In this document: one piece after another, positions 1 to 5,349 of the stretch
Position numbering within the stretch: position 1 is the first letter of the stretch
How the letters are laid out: the number at the start of each line of letters is the position of its first letter
Source of the DNA: CAZUZD01 sp964624465
Lineage (GTDB): Bacteria; Planctomycetota; Planctomycetia; Isosphaerales; Isosphaeraceae
Assembly: GCA_964624465.1 (NCBI GenBank)
Contig: CAZUZD010000287.1
Location: 1 to 7,981, forward strand
Reading direction: 5' to 3'
Length of the DNA stretch: 7,981 bases
Program-made: the position numbers and the translations under genes
Notes under the pieces: generated by a model
What the model was told of the DNA's origin: nothing
What the model saw: the letters and a program-made list of their open reading frames with translations, nothing else
The model's database searches: none

Positions 1-9
1 GGTCTCTTG

Positions 10-23
10 GGCCGCGCGCGGCC
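10..23 (-). terminator. Short perfect GC palindrome downstream of the ATP-grasp gene
   Basis: GGCCGCGCGCGGCC is a perfect 14-bp palindrome about 58 nt past the ATP-grasp stop codon. It could fold as a 5-bp stem with a CGCG loop and help end transcription of the pdxH unit. No T-tract follows it in the minus-strand direction, and such palindromes arise by chance in DNA this GC-rich. The rest of 1-80 shows no gene. Confidence 0.2.
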
Positions 24-80
24 ACCGTTCAATCGCGGCGGATGACGCTGCGCTGATCCGCCCTACGGGAATCTCGATCG

Positions 81-890
81 TCAAGGCTCAGCGATGGCCG
101 CGGCCACGTGGCGCACGATCGCGGGGCCGTCGCAGGCGTACAGGTCGGCGCCGCTGAAGGGGTTGAGCTCCAGCAGGCGCAAGACGCCATCCGCCTCGCA
201 GACGTCCAGGACGTAGACGGGGTCGGGAGGCTCGATCGCGGCGGCGACCCTGGCGGCGAACTGCCAGGGTCGGCCACCCGGATCGGCCGGCGTGGCGGCG
301 CGCCCCACGGCGGCGTAGCCGGTGCCGGCGATCACCGCGCGACCCGCGACGACGTAGCGCCATTCGGCCGTGAGCGCGCGGACCGGCGCGACCACCACGG
401 CGATCTCGGGATCGTCGTGGTAGAAGCCGTGATCGAGCGCGGCCAGGCTGATCTGGCCCCGTCGCAGCACGCGGCCCGAGAACGGTTTCAGGGGGCTGTC
501 CGGCCGCACGAAGACCGCGGCGTCGGCCCCTCCGAACCGCTCCAGGACCGCGTCGGCCTCGGCCACCAGCCGCGCCGCGGGAAGGAGCTCCCAGCGCTCG
601 TGGACGAGCCAGCTCGCGGCCCCCGGATACCACGACGAGCAGCGGAACCGATCCGTCGAGCAGTACGCCCCCGGGCGCCAGCCCCCCTCGCGGGCGATCC
701 GGTCGGCATTGCCAAGGCTGCCGTGGAACACGACCGGTTCCGGCAGCGCCGGCGGGCCGCCGCCACTCCACCACCGATCCGACCAGTCGACGACCCGGTG
801 CCCGGCGGCGATCGCGGCCAGGCAGAGCACGTCCCCGTTCGGGAACACCTCCGGCTCCAGCACCCAGGTCATCCGCCCGGGCTCGGGCAT
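81..890 (-). CDS. ATP-grasp domain protein (DUF4343-like)
   Basis: A 269-residue protein resembling the C-terminal catalytic half of ATP-grasp ligases, probably soluble and cytoplasmic. ATP-grasp enzymes join a carboxylate to an amine or thiol through an acyl-phosphate; the substrate here is unknown. Recognisable segments are the central strand FVRPDSPLKPFSG (residues 127-139), EWRYVV (176-181), which is typical of the nucleotide-binding region, and the late motif from VLDV (227-230) to ELNPFSGADLY (241-251). In that last motif E241 and N243 match the E-x-N metal ligands of ATP-grasp folds. Start: ATG at 890 has AAGGAG 7 nt upstream; the next Met (residue 7) lacks such spacing. It lies 28 bp behind pdxH on the same strand, so the two are probably co-transcribed. 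There is no known functional link to pyridoxal phosphate metabolism, so the pairing may be incidental. The fold is fairly secure; the function is unknown. Confidence 0.82.
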   Translation of the reverse strand: MPEPGRMTWVLEPEVFPNGDVLCLAAIAAGHRVVDWSDRWWSGGGPPALPEPVVFHGSLGNADRIAREGGWRPGAYCSTDRFRCSSWYPGAASWLVHERWELLPAARLVAEADAVLERFGGADAAVFVRPDSPLKPFSGRVLRRGQISLAALDHGFYHDDPEIAVVVAPVRALTAEWRYVVAGRAVIAGTGYAAVGRAATPADPGGRPWQFAARVAAAIEPPDPVYVLDVCEADGVLRLLELNPFSGADLYACDGPAIVRHVAAAIAEP

Positions 891-918
891 CGTCGGACTC
901 CTTGCAAAGGACCCGGCC

Positions 919-1566
919 TCAGGGCGCCAGCCGCTCGATGGTCCAGGCGCCGCCCTCGGCGCGCCGGAAGCCGAGACGGTCGTGCAGGCGGCTGGGGCGC
1001 CCTTGCCAGAACTCGATGCGGTCGGGCACGAGCCGGAATCCGCCCCAGTGCTCGGGTCGGGGGATGCTGGCGTCGTCGGGGTGCTGCTGGCGGAACCGGG
1101 CGAACAGCTCCTCCAGGTACGCCCGGCCGGGGATCACCCGGCTCTGCGGCGAACTCCAGGCGCCGATCCGCGAGGTGCTCGGCCGGCTGGCGAAGTACGC
1201 GTCCGACTCCGCCTCCGTCGTGCGCTCGACCCGGCCCTCGATCCGCACCTGGCGCTCCAGGGCGTGCCAGTAGAACGTCAGCGCCGCGAAGGGGTTGGCG
1301 GCCAGCTCGCGGCCCTTGTGGCTCTCGTAGTTGCTGAAGAAGCAGAACCCGCGCGCGTCGAAGCCGCGGAGCAGCACGATCCGCGCCGACGGCCGCCCCT
1401 CGGGCGTAGCCGTCGCGAGCGTCATCGCCTCGGGCTCGGGCACGCCGGCGGCCGTGGCGGCGTCGTACCAGGCGGCGAACTGCGCGATCGGGTCGCGATC
1501 CACCGACCCCTCGTCGAGGCGGCCGTGCTCGTATTCCTTGCGGGCGTGCGTGGCCCTGGACTCCAT
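919..1566 (-). CDS. pdxH: Pyridoxamine/pyridoxine 5'-phosphate oxidase
   Basis: A cytoplasmic FMN enzyme that uses O2 to oxidise pyridoxine or pyridoxamine 5'-phosphate to pyridoxal 5'-phosphate, the last step of vitamin B6 salvage. The 215 residues match the usual length (E. coli about 218). The family signature is complete at residues 184-197 (IEFWQGRPSRLHDR), and the protein ends in the typical RLAP. FMN and substrate elements are visible: RIVLLRG (62-68), SNYESHKGREL (78-88), ERQVRIEG (104-111) and SRIGAWSSPQS (132-142). The frame is open back to 1824, but that extension is low-complexity and unlike PdxH. ATG at 1566 is chosen because GGAGAG lies 7 nt upstream and the length fits; an in-frame ATG at 1584 would add six residues and is less well placed. 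A candidate promoter lies about 85 nt upstream (1651-1679). It is first in an apparent two-gene unit with the ATP-grasp gene. Needing O2, it implies an aerobic host. Confidence 0.96.
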   Translation of the reverse strand: MESRATHARKEYEHGRLDEGSVDRDPIAQFAAWYDAATAAGVPEPEAMTLATATPEGRPSARIVLLRGFDARGFCFFSNYESHKGRELAANPFAALTFYWHALERQVRIEGRVERTTEAESDAYFASRPSTSRIGAWSSPQSRVIPGRAYLEELFARFRQQHPDDASIPRPEHWGGFRLVPDRIEFWQGRPSRLHDRLGFRRAEGGAWTIERLAP

Positions 1567-1650
1567 CGCGAGGCTCTCCACCATCGAGGGGCACAACGAC
1601 CAGGGCTCTCGCCCGGATGCAACCGACCCGGAACGCCCTCGGCCCCCGTC

Positions 1651-1679
1651 ATCGTAGGCGGTCCACGCCCCCGCGTCAG
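1651..1679 (-). promoter_or_regulatory. Candidate sigma70-type promoter of pdxH
   Basis: On the minus strand, CTGACG (1679-1674; four of six matches to TTGACA) is followed after exactly 17 nt by TACGAT (1656-1651; four of six matches to TATAAT). Transcription would begin near 1644, giving a leader of roughly 80 nt before the pdxH ATG at 1566. The same TACGAT hexamer precedes two other transcription units here, which strengthens the call. Planctomycete promoter consensus is poorly known, so this is inference from pattern and position. Confidence 0.42.
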
Positions 1680-1690
1680 CCCCACCTGGG

Positions 1691-1713
1691 CCCAAGCCAA
1701 CCCACCCCCACCC
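1691..1713 (-). other. G-quadruplex-type motif upstream of the pdxH promoter
   Basis: Read on the minus strand, four G-runs of 3, 5, 3 and 3 are separated by loops of 1, 1 and 7 nt, satisfying the standard G3+N1-7 pattern. It sits on the pdxH sense strand 11 nt upstream of the candidate -35 box. Two single-nucleotide loops favour a stable fold, but C/G runs are common in DNA of this composition and no function is shown. Confidence 0.4.
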
Positions 1714-1842
1714 GACCTGACCTGATCCGATCCCACTCGCCCGAGCCGGCCACCACCACGGCGGCCACCGACACCCGCCGGATCTCCAGCGGCGGGGAAA
1801 CTCCAGACTACACGCCCGCGCCATTTTTGATCGCTTTTGTTA

Positions 1843-1871
1843 TTTTATGTCCAGATTGACCGCGATACGAT
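1843..1871 (+). promoter_or_regulatory. Candidate promoter of the PEP-CTERM gene
   Basis: TACGAT (1866-1871) could serve as a -10 element, with TTTTAT (1843-1848), three of six matches to TTGACA, as a weak -35 at 17 nt. It lies at the edge of the AT-rich island and would give a leader of about 127 nt before the ATG at 2005. The -10 matches those proposed for pdxH and the Trx/PDZ gene; the -35 is poor. Other hexamers in the AT-rich island are possible on either strand. Confidence 0.33.
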
Positions 1872-1909
1872 TCCTGTTCACCGGGTCGATTGCACCGAGC
1901 GCTGGGGCC

Positions 1910-1961
1910 GGTGGAACGACCCCCGAGAGAGCCGCGAACGGCCGTTCCACCACGTGGGTGG
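1910..1961 (+). repeat. Overlapping inverted repeats in the PEP-CTERM leader
   Basis: GGTGGAACG (1910-1918) is the exact reverse complement of CGTTCCACC (1943-1951), making a 9-bp stem around a 24-nt loop. The CCACC part of the right arm (1947-1951) can instead pair with GGTGG at 1957-1961 around a 5-nt loop. The two hairpins are mutually exclusive, as in attenuators, but both are short and could be chance in GC-rich DNA. Confidence 0.35.
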
Positions 1962-2004
1962 TGCGGACGCTTCGACACTCCTCCGAATGCAGGAGACGAG
2001 ACTC

Positions 2005-2715
2005 ATGATCGGGTTCCTGAACCACCGCGCTCCGACTGCTGCGTCCGGGGGCCTCGCGCTGCGGGCCCGATCCCGGAGTCTGCTGGGCCTGGCGCTGGTG
2101 CTGGCCCTGGCGCTGATGGCCCCGGCCGCCGCCCAGGCCGGACAGCTGCTCTCCTACACCCTCAACGGTGGGAACATCACCGGCACACTCAACGGTGTGG
2201 CGTTCAGCAACGCCAGTTACACCCTCACCGCGGTGGCCGATACCGCCAACCTCACCACGGGGGTGTACGGGGGCATTTTTCCGTATTACTTCATCCCGGC
2301 AACGACGGTGACGATCACGGTGGGTGGATTGACGCCGGTCGATTTCACCACCCTCGTCTGGGGCCCAATCTCGATCGACTACAGTGCCATCCTGGGGGCG
2401 GGGGCCGGCGGAATCGGGTTCTACGACTCCGGATTCACCACGAGCGGCTTCGGGATGATCGCCGCCAGTGGCGGCCTTTACAACAACCTGAGCAGCCCGG
2501 GGAGCTTCACCGGGCTCTCGGGCACACCTGCCAATGCGATCTACAGCACCACCGGTGGCGATCTGATCATCACCGATGCGACCAACAATCAGCCGTCCAC
2601 GTTCACGATCGCGCCGGTGCCCGAGCCGGCCACACTGGTGAGCGCTGGCCTGGGGGGGGGGTTGGCGCTGGGCCTGGCCCGCCGCCGCGCTCGTGCCGCC
2701 GCGGCCCGCGCCTGA
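2005..2715 (+). CDS. PEP-CTERM sorting domain protein, secreted
   Basis: A 236-residue exported protein. Residues 1-45 form a long signal peptide: a basic stretch (R20-R24), a hydrophobic core (LLGLALVLALALMAP, 26-40) and a likely cleavage site after AQA (43-45). The mature part (46-204) is rich in Gly, Ser, Thr, Asn and aromatic residues, has no Cys and looks beta-rich; I recognise no enzyme domain. The C-terminus has the tripartite PEP-CTERM signal: VPEPATL (205-211), a short hydrophobic segment (212-225) and an Arg cluster (RRRAR, 226-230). In this system an exosortase, not encoded in this window, recognises the PEP motif, cleaves the tail and passes the protein to the cell surface or matrix. 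Start: ATG at 2005 has AGGAG at 1991-1995; in-frame ATGs at 1837 and 1987 are poorer and give no better signal peptide. A G10 tract lies within the anchor-coding part. The specific role is unknown. Confidence 0.9.
   Translation: MIGFLNHRAPTAASGGLALRARSRSLLGLALVLALALMAPAAAQAGQLLSYTLNGGNITGTLNGVAFSNASYTLTAVADTANLTTGVYGGIFPYYFIPATTVTITVGGLTPVDFTTLVWGPISIDYSAILGAGAGGIGFYDSGFTTSGFGMIAASGGLYNNLSSPGSFTGLSGTPANAIYSTTGGDLIITDATNNQPSTFTIAPVPEPATLVSAGLGGGLALGLARRRARAAAARA
2652..2661 (+). repeat. G10 homopolymer inside the PEP-CTERM anchor
   Basis: Ten consecutive G bases finish codon 216 (Leu) and encode Gly217-Gly219, between the VPEP motif and the end of the hydrophobic segment. Gain or loss of one G would shift the frame and replace the rest of the anchor and its Arg cluster. 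Both alternative frames stay open well beyond the normal stop, one to 2975 and the other to 3892. The tract could be a slippage hotspot or simply a likely sequencing error site. Confidence 0.9.
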
Positions 2716-2750
2716 GCGACCAGCCGACCCGACCTCCTCGACGCCCGTCA

Positions 2751-2784
2751 CGTCCAGGCCCCACGGATCCCGTGGTCCTGGGCG
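2751..2784. terminator. Hairpin between convergent genes, probable bidirectional terminator
   Basis: CCACGG (2761-2766) pairs with CCGTGG (2770-2775) around an ATC triloop. The stem continues outside a small CC/T internal loop with CCAGG (2754-2758) and CCTGG (2777-2781), plus three further pairs including one G-U, giving about 14 pairs. It lies 35 nt after the PEP-CTERM stop and about 60 nt after the SDR stop, where a shared terminator is expected. No T-tract follows on either strand, so it is not a classic intrinsic terminator. The rest of 2716-2845 shows nothing else. Confidence 0.5.
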
Positions 2785-2845
2785 CGGCGGGCGTCGCCGG
2801 TTCCGGACGTGCTGGAGGACGGCGACCGACGCGCGCCAGCGAGGT

Positions 2846-3757
2846 TCAGGAGGAGGGAGTGGCACCGCGTCGGGCGCCGGCGAGGAGTTCCTCGCTGAGC
2901 TGCCAGAGCCGGGCGGCGGCCGCGTCGTCCTGGGCGGCGGGGGTGGGAGCAACGGCGCGGCTCTTGTCGAAGTAGCCGCCGGTCACGCCGCCGACCTCGG
3001 GCGCGCTGGCCAGGTGGATGGTGGTGGCGGCGCCCTGCTCGGGGCTGATCGCCATCACGGCGGCCAGGCCACGCATGACCAGGCCCAGGCCGCCGTTGCC
3101 GGCGGTGAAGCGGGTGCGGACGAAGCCGGGGTGCAGGCAGTTGGCGGTCACGCCCGTGCCGGCCAGGCGGCGGGCCAGCTCGCGGGTGAACAGGATGTTG
3201 GCCAGCTTCGACTGGCAGTAGACCGGGAACCCCCGGTAGCGGCCGGTGTTCATCAGGTCGTCGAGGTTGAGGCCCTCGCGGATGGCGCGATGGGCGTCGC
3301 TGGCGACGTTCACGATCCGCGCCGGGGCCGTCGCCACCAGCCGGTCGCGCAGGCGGTCGGTGAGCTGGAAGTAGGCCAGGTGGTTGAGCGCGAAGGTGCG
3401 CTCGAAGCCGTCGACGGTCGTCTCGCGCCTGGCGAACATGGCGCCGGCGTTGTTGATCAGGACGTCGAGCCGGTCGTACTGCCCCAGGAACGCGTCGGCC
3501 AGGCGGTCGACGCCGGCGACGCTGGCCAGGTCGGCGACGAGCACCTCGGGCTGGGCGTAGGGGGTCGCCACGGCGGCCACCTGGGCGCGGGCGGACTCGC
3601 AACGCGCGGGGTCGCGGCCCACGAGCACGACCTTGGCGCCGCGGGCGGCGAGCTCGCGGGCGGCCACGGCGCCGATGCCGCTGGTGGCGCCGGTGATCAG
3701 CACCGTCCGGCCCTGCACGTTCCAGGTCTCGCTCGTCACGTCACGGTCCTCGCTCAC
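2846..3757 (-). CDS. Short-chain dehydrogenase/reductase (retinol dehydrogenase-like)
   Basis: A 303-residue cytoplasmic NAD(P)-dependent oxidoreductase of the classical SDR type, closest in look to the retinol dehydrogenase/WW-domain oxidoreductase-like group; its substrate cannot be told from sequence. The Rossmann motif TGATSGIG is at residues 22-29 and the structural NNAG at 102-105. The catalytic set is complete: N125, S153, Y180 and K184 (YCQSK). HPGFVRT at 209-215 is typical of the group. An Arg following the second beta strand (R48) suggests NADP preference (inference). The start is GTG at 3757, overlapping the TGA of the upstream Trx/PDZ gene as GTGA. No good Shine-Dalgarno precedes it, so translation probably depends on coupling. 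The pairing of a cytoplasmic reductase with an exported redox-like protein is unusual. It likely shares the hairpin at 2751-2784 as its terminator. Confidence 0.93.
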   Translation of the reverse strand: MSEDRDVTSETWNVQGRTVLITGATSGIGAVAARELAARGAKVVLVGRDPARCESARAQVAAVATPYAQPEVLVADLASVAGVDRLADAFLGQYDRLDVLINNAGAMFARRETTVDGFERTFALNHLAYFQLTDRLRDRLVATAPARIVNVASDAHRAIREGLNLDDLMNTGRYRGFPVYCQSKLANILFTRELARRLAGTGVTANCLHPGFVRTRFTAGNGGLGLVMRGLAAVMAISPEQGAATTIHLASAPEVGGVTGGYFDKSRAVAPTPAAQDDAAAARLWQLSEELLAGARRGATPSS

Positions 3758-5076
3758 TGCAGGGTGATCCGCACCGTCCGGCGGGCGCCGTCGCGGAGCA
3801 CGATCAGGTCAACCGCATCGCCGGGCCGGCGCCGTTGCAGGGCGTGGGCCAGCACCTCCGATTCGGTCATCCGGCCGGACTGGCCGTCGTAGCCGACGAT
3901 CACGTCGTCCTTGAGGATGCCGGCCCGCTTCGCGACGGCGTGGTCGCCGTACTCGCCGATGTGCTTGATCCGCAGCGCCATCGTGTCCGCCGGCAATCCG
4001 GCCGCGCGGCGGCGGTCGTCGGAGAGGTCCTCGACCCAGAGGCCGCCCAGGCCCATGCGCCGCAGGTCCCAGGTGGTGGCGCGCCACGAGAGGTCGCCCC
4101 GCCGCCGCCAGCCGTCGGGCAGGTCGAGGGTCAGGTCGAGGGTCTCTGTGCCCCGACGCACCCGCGCCGGCACCCGGGTCGCACCGCCGGCCGTGCCGTG
4201 CAGGGCCCACTGGACGTCGGCGATCGAGAGCAGCGGCTGGCCGGCCAGCGTCGTCACCTGGTCGCCGACCTGGAGGCCGGCGCGGGCGGCGACGCTCGCC
4301 GGCTCGACGCGCTCGACGGTGGCCGCTGCGGTCGGGTCGAGCTTCAGGCCGAGCACGGCCGGGTCGGGGTAGGGGAACAGGACGGCGTCGGGGATCGGCT
4401 CGCCGGCCGTGCGATGGACCAGCCGCTCGGCCTCGCGGACCTGGTGGCAGTGCAGGCAGCTCTGTGCGGTCTTGCCCTCGTAGTCGATGCGCTCGCCGTA
4501 CTTGCCGGCCAGGGTGGGGTAGTCGCGGGGCGTCCGGAACCGCGACGGCGTCACCTGCTTGCCGGCCAGGCCGGGGCGGGCGGCGGGCCCCTGGCGGTGC
4601 AGCTCCAGGGCGCCTTCCATGGCGCGGCGGAGGCCGGCGAGGGTGATGTCCTCGGGCTCGGGGCGGGCCGAGCGGGTGCCGAACCGGCCGTAGACGGTCA
4701 GGTCGGGGGCCATGAGGTAGGCGGCGAACGACAGGTCGAAGTCGTTCTGGAAGTGCGCCAGGTCGAGGGTGTTGGCCTGGACGATCCGGACGCAGACGAA
4801 CTGGTCGAGCAGGTCGCGGATGGCCGGGTCGCGGCGGGCGACGTCGTCGTCGAACTCCTGGCAGGCCTCGCAGGGGATGCAGCGGAGCACGACCAGCAGC
4901 GGCTTGCCGGCGGCCTCGGCGGCGCGACGGCCGGCGGCCAGATCGTTGTAGATCCAGGCGGTCGTCTCCGCGAACGTGGCGCGGTCGTTGCGGACCTTGG
5001 TGTCCCGGTCCTGGGCGGCGGCGGGCAGGGCGGCGGCGATCAGGACGAGTGGCAGGGTCCAGCGTACGGGGCGCAT
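3754..5076 (-). CDS. Secreted thioredoxin-fold/PDZ protein with CxxCH motif
   Basis: A 440-residue protein with a signal peptide (MRPVRW, then hydrophobic 7-20, cleavage probably near AAAQ 19-22), so it acts outside the cytoplasm. Residues about 40-165 resemble a Trx7-like thioredoxin fold with strand LLVVLRCIPCEACQEF (60-75). Its Cys residues 66, 69 and 72 form CxxCxxC. A CLHCH motif (207-211) follows, the form of a c-type haem site. Two PDZ-like domains come next: about 245-320 (AARAGLQVGDQVTTLAGQPL) and 365-440 (AKRAGILKDDVIVGYDGQS). From memory, NCBI names such planctomycete proteins Trx7/PDZ domain-containing (seleno)proteins; here all positions are Cys and no in-frame TGA is seen. ATG at 5076 is chosen because it starts the signal peptide and has GGAG 6 nt upstream; the frame is open to 6681, but that part is antisense to the PFK gene. 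It is translationally coupled to the SDR gene. Redox or disulfide activity is inferred. Confidence 0.88.
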   Translation of the reverse strand: MRPVRWTLPLVLIAAALPAAAQDRDTKVRNDRATFAETTAWIYNDLAAGRRAAEAAGKPLLVVLRCIPCEACQEFDDDVARRDPAIRDLLDQFVCVRIVQANTLDLAHFQNDFDLSFAAYLMAPDLTVYGRFGTRSARPEPEDITLAGLRRAMEGALELHRQGPAARPGLAGKQVTPSRFRTPRDYPTLAGKYGERIDYEGKTAQSCLHCHQVREAERLVHRTAGEPIPDAVLFPYPDPAVLGLKLDPTAAATVERVEPASVAARAGLQVGDQVTTLAGQPLLSIADVQWALHGTAGGATRVPARVRRGTETLDLTLDLPDGWRRRGDLSWRATTWDLRRMGLGGLWVEDLSDDRRRAAGLPADTMALRIKHIGEYGDHAVAKRAGILKDDVIVGYDGQSGRMTESEVLAHALQRRRPGDAVDLIVLRDGARRTVRITLQ

Positions 5077-5125
5077 GGCGGACTCCGGGGTGGAGAGCGA
5101 CGGGGGGCCACGACCACTGGCCCGC

Positions 5126-5154
5126 ATCGTACCCCGCGGGTCAGGGCCGGGAAA
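5126..5154 (-). promoter_or_regulatory. Candidate promoter of the Trx/PDZ-SDR unit
   Basis: On the minus strand, TACGAT (5131-5126) lies about 50 nt before the Trx/PDZ ATG. A weak -35, TTTCCC (5154-5149), is 17 nt upstream. The hexamer and its following G are the same as at pdxH. The spacer holds the palindrome CCCGCGGG (5133-5140), which may be incidental. The -10 is plausible by recurrence; the -35 is poor. Confidence 0.35.
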
Positions 5155-5193
5155 CGGTCGGGCGGCGGTGGCTCGGGGGCCGGCCAAGTTCCC

Positions 5194-5223
5194 TACTCGG
5201 AAGGTGGCGGTGGCGAGTAAGAT
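5194..5223 (+). promoter_or_regulatory. Candidate PFK promoter with inverted repeat
   Basis: TAAGAT (5218-5223; five of six matches to TATAAT) is a candidate -10 about 126 nt before the PFK start. No good -35 is present at the right distance. A 6-bp perfect inverted repeat, TACTCG (5194-5199) and CGAGTA (5214-5219), spans the -35/-10 interval, and its right arm overlaps the -10, an operator-like position. The remaining part of the divergent region 5077-5349 shows no further gene. Confidence 0.3.
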
Positions 5224-5349
5224 GGGGCACTTGCTCCGCCAGGGGCGTCGGGGCCGGCCGCGACGGGCCGGGCGGCGTCGTGGCGGGACGGGTCCCCCTT
5301 CGCGTCCCATTCCCATCGCCCCAGGAGCTTCCGGAACGGAAGCCAGTTC

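Larger units (their letters stand above)
1567..2004. other. Divergent intergenic region between pdxH and the PEP-CTERM gene
   Basis: This 438-bp stretch holds no convincing protein gene. From the pdxH side it contains a candidate minus-strand promoter (1651-1679), a run of C-tracts that is G-rich on the pdxH sense strand (1691-1713), and a GC-rich section with short ACCTG/ATCCG microrepeats (about 1714-1733). Then comes the only AT-rich island of the window (1823-1860, 27 of 38 bases A or T), followed by the leader of the PEP-CTERM gene with short inverted repeats. A 53-codon frame (1847-2008) ends in an ATGA overlap with the PEP-CTERM start, but its third positions are less GC-rich than those of the real genes; it is discussed as a finding, not called as a gene. 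Confidence 0.7.

Noticed and set aside
108..1725. Long plus-strand frames opposite pdxH and the ATP-grasp gene.
   Set aside because: The minus-strand genes carry full family signatures; these frames show only Arg/Ala/Gly-rich antisense sequence.
1567..1824. N-terminal extension of PdxH to an ATG at 1824.
   Set aside because: The extra 86 residues are Gly/Trp/Arg-rich and unlike PdxH; the ATG at 1566 has a well-spaced GGAGAG and gives the usual family length.
2930..2950. G-rich stretch on the plus strand in the SDR gene as a quadruplex.
   Set aside because: Only three G-runs of three or more are present within loop limits, so the four-run requirement fails.
2693..3892. A 399-codon plus-strand frame opposite the SDR gene.
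   Set aside because: It is the antisense shadow of a gene with a complete catalytic set; its composition is low-complexity and it starts inside the PEP-CTERM gene.
3835..5220. A 461-codon plus-strand frame opposite the Trx/PDZ gene.
   Set aside because: It has Gly/Ala/Val/Arg-rich composition with no recognisable domain and arises from GC-biased codons of the real minus-strand gene.
5219..5241. Possible selenocysteine or recoding signals near the Trx/PDZ gene, given that relatives may be selenoproteins.
   Set aside because: All active-site positions are Cys codons and there is no in-frame TGA within the gene, so no recoding is needed.
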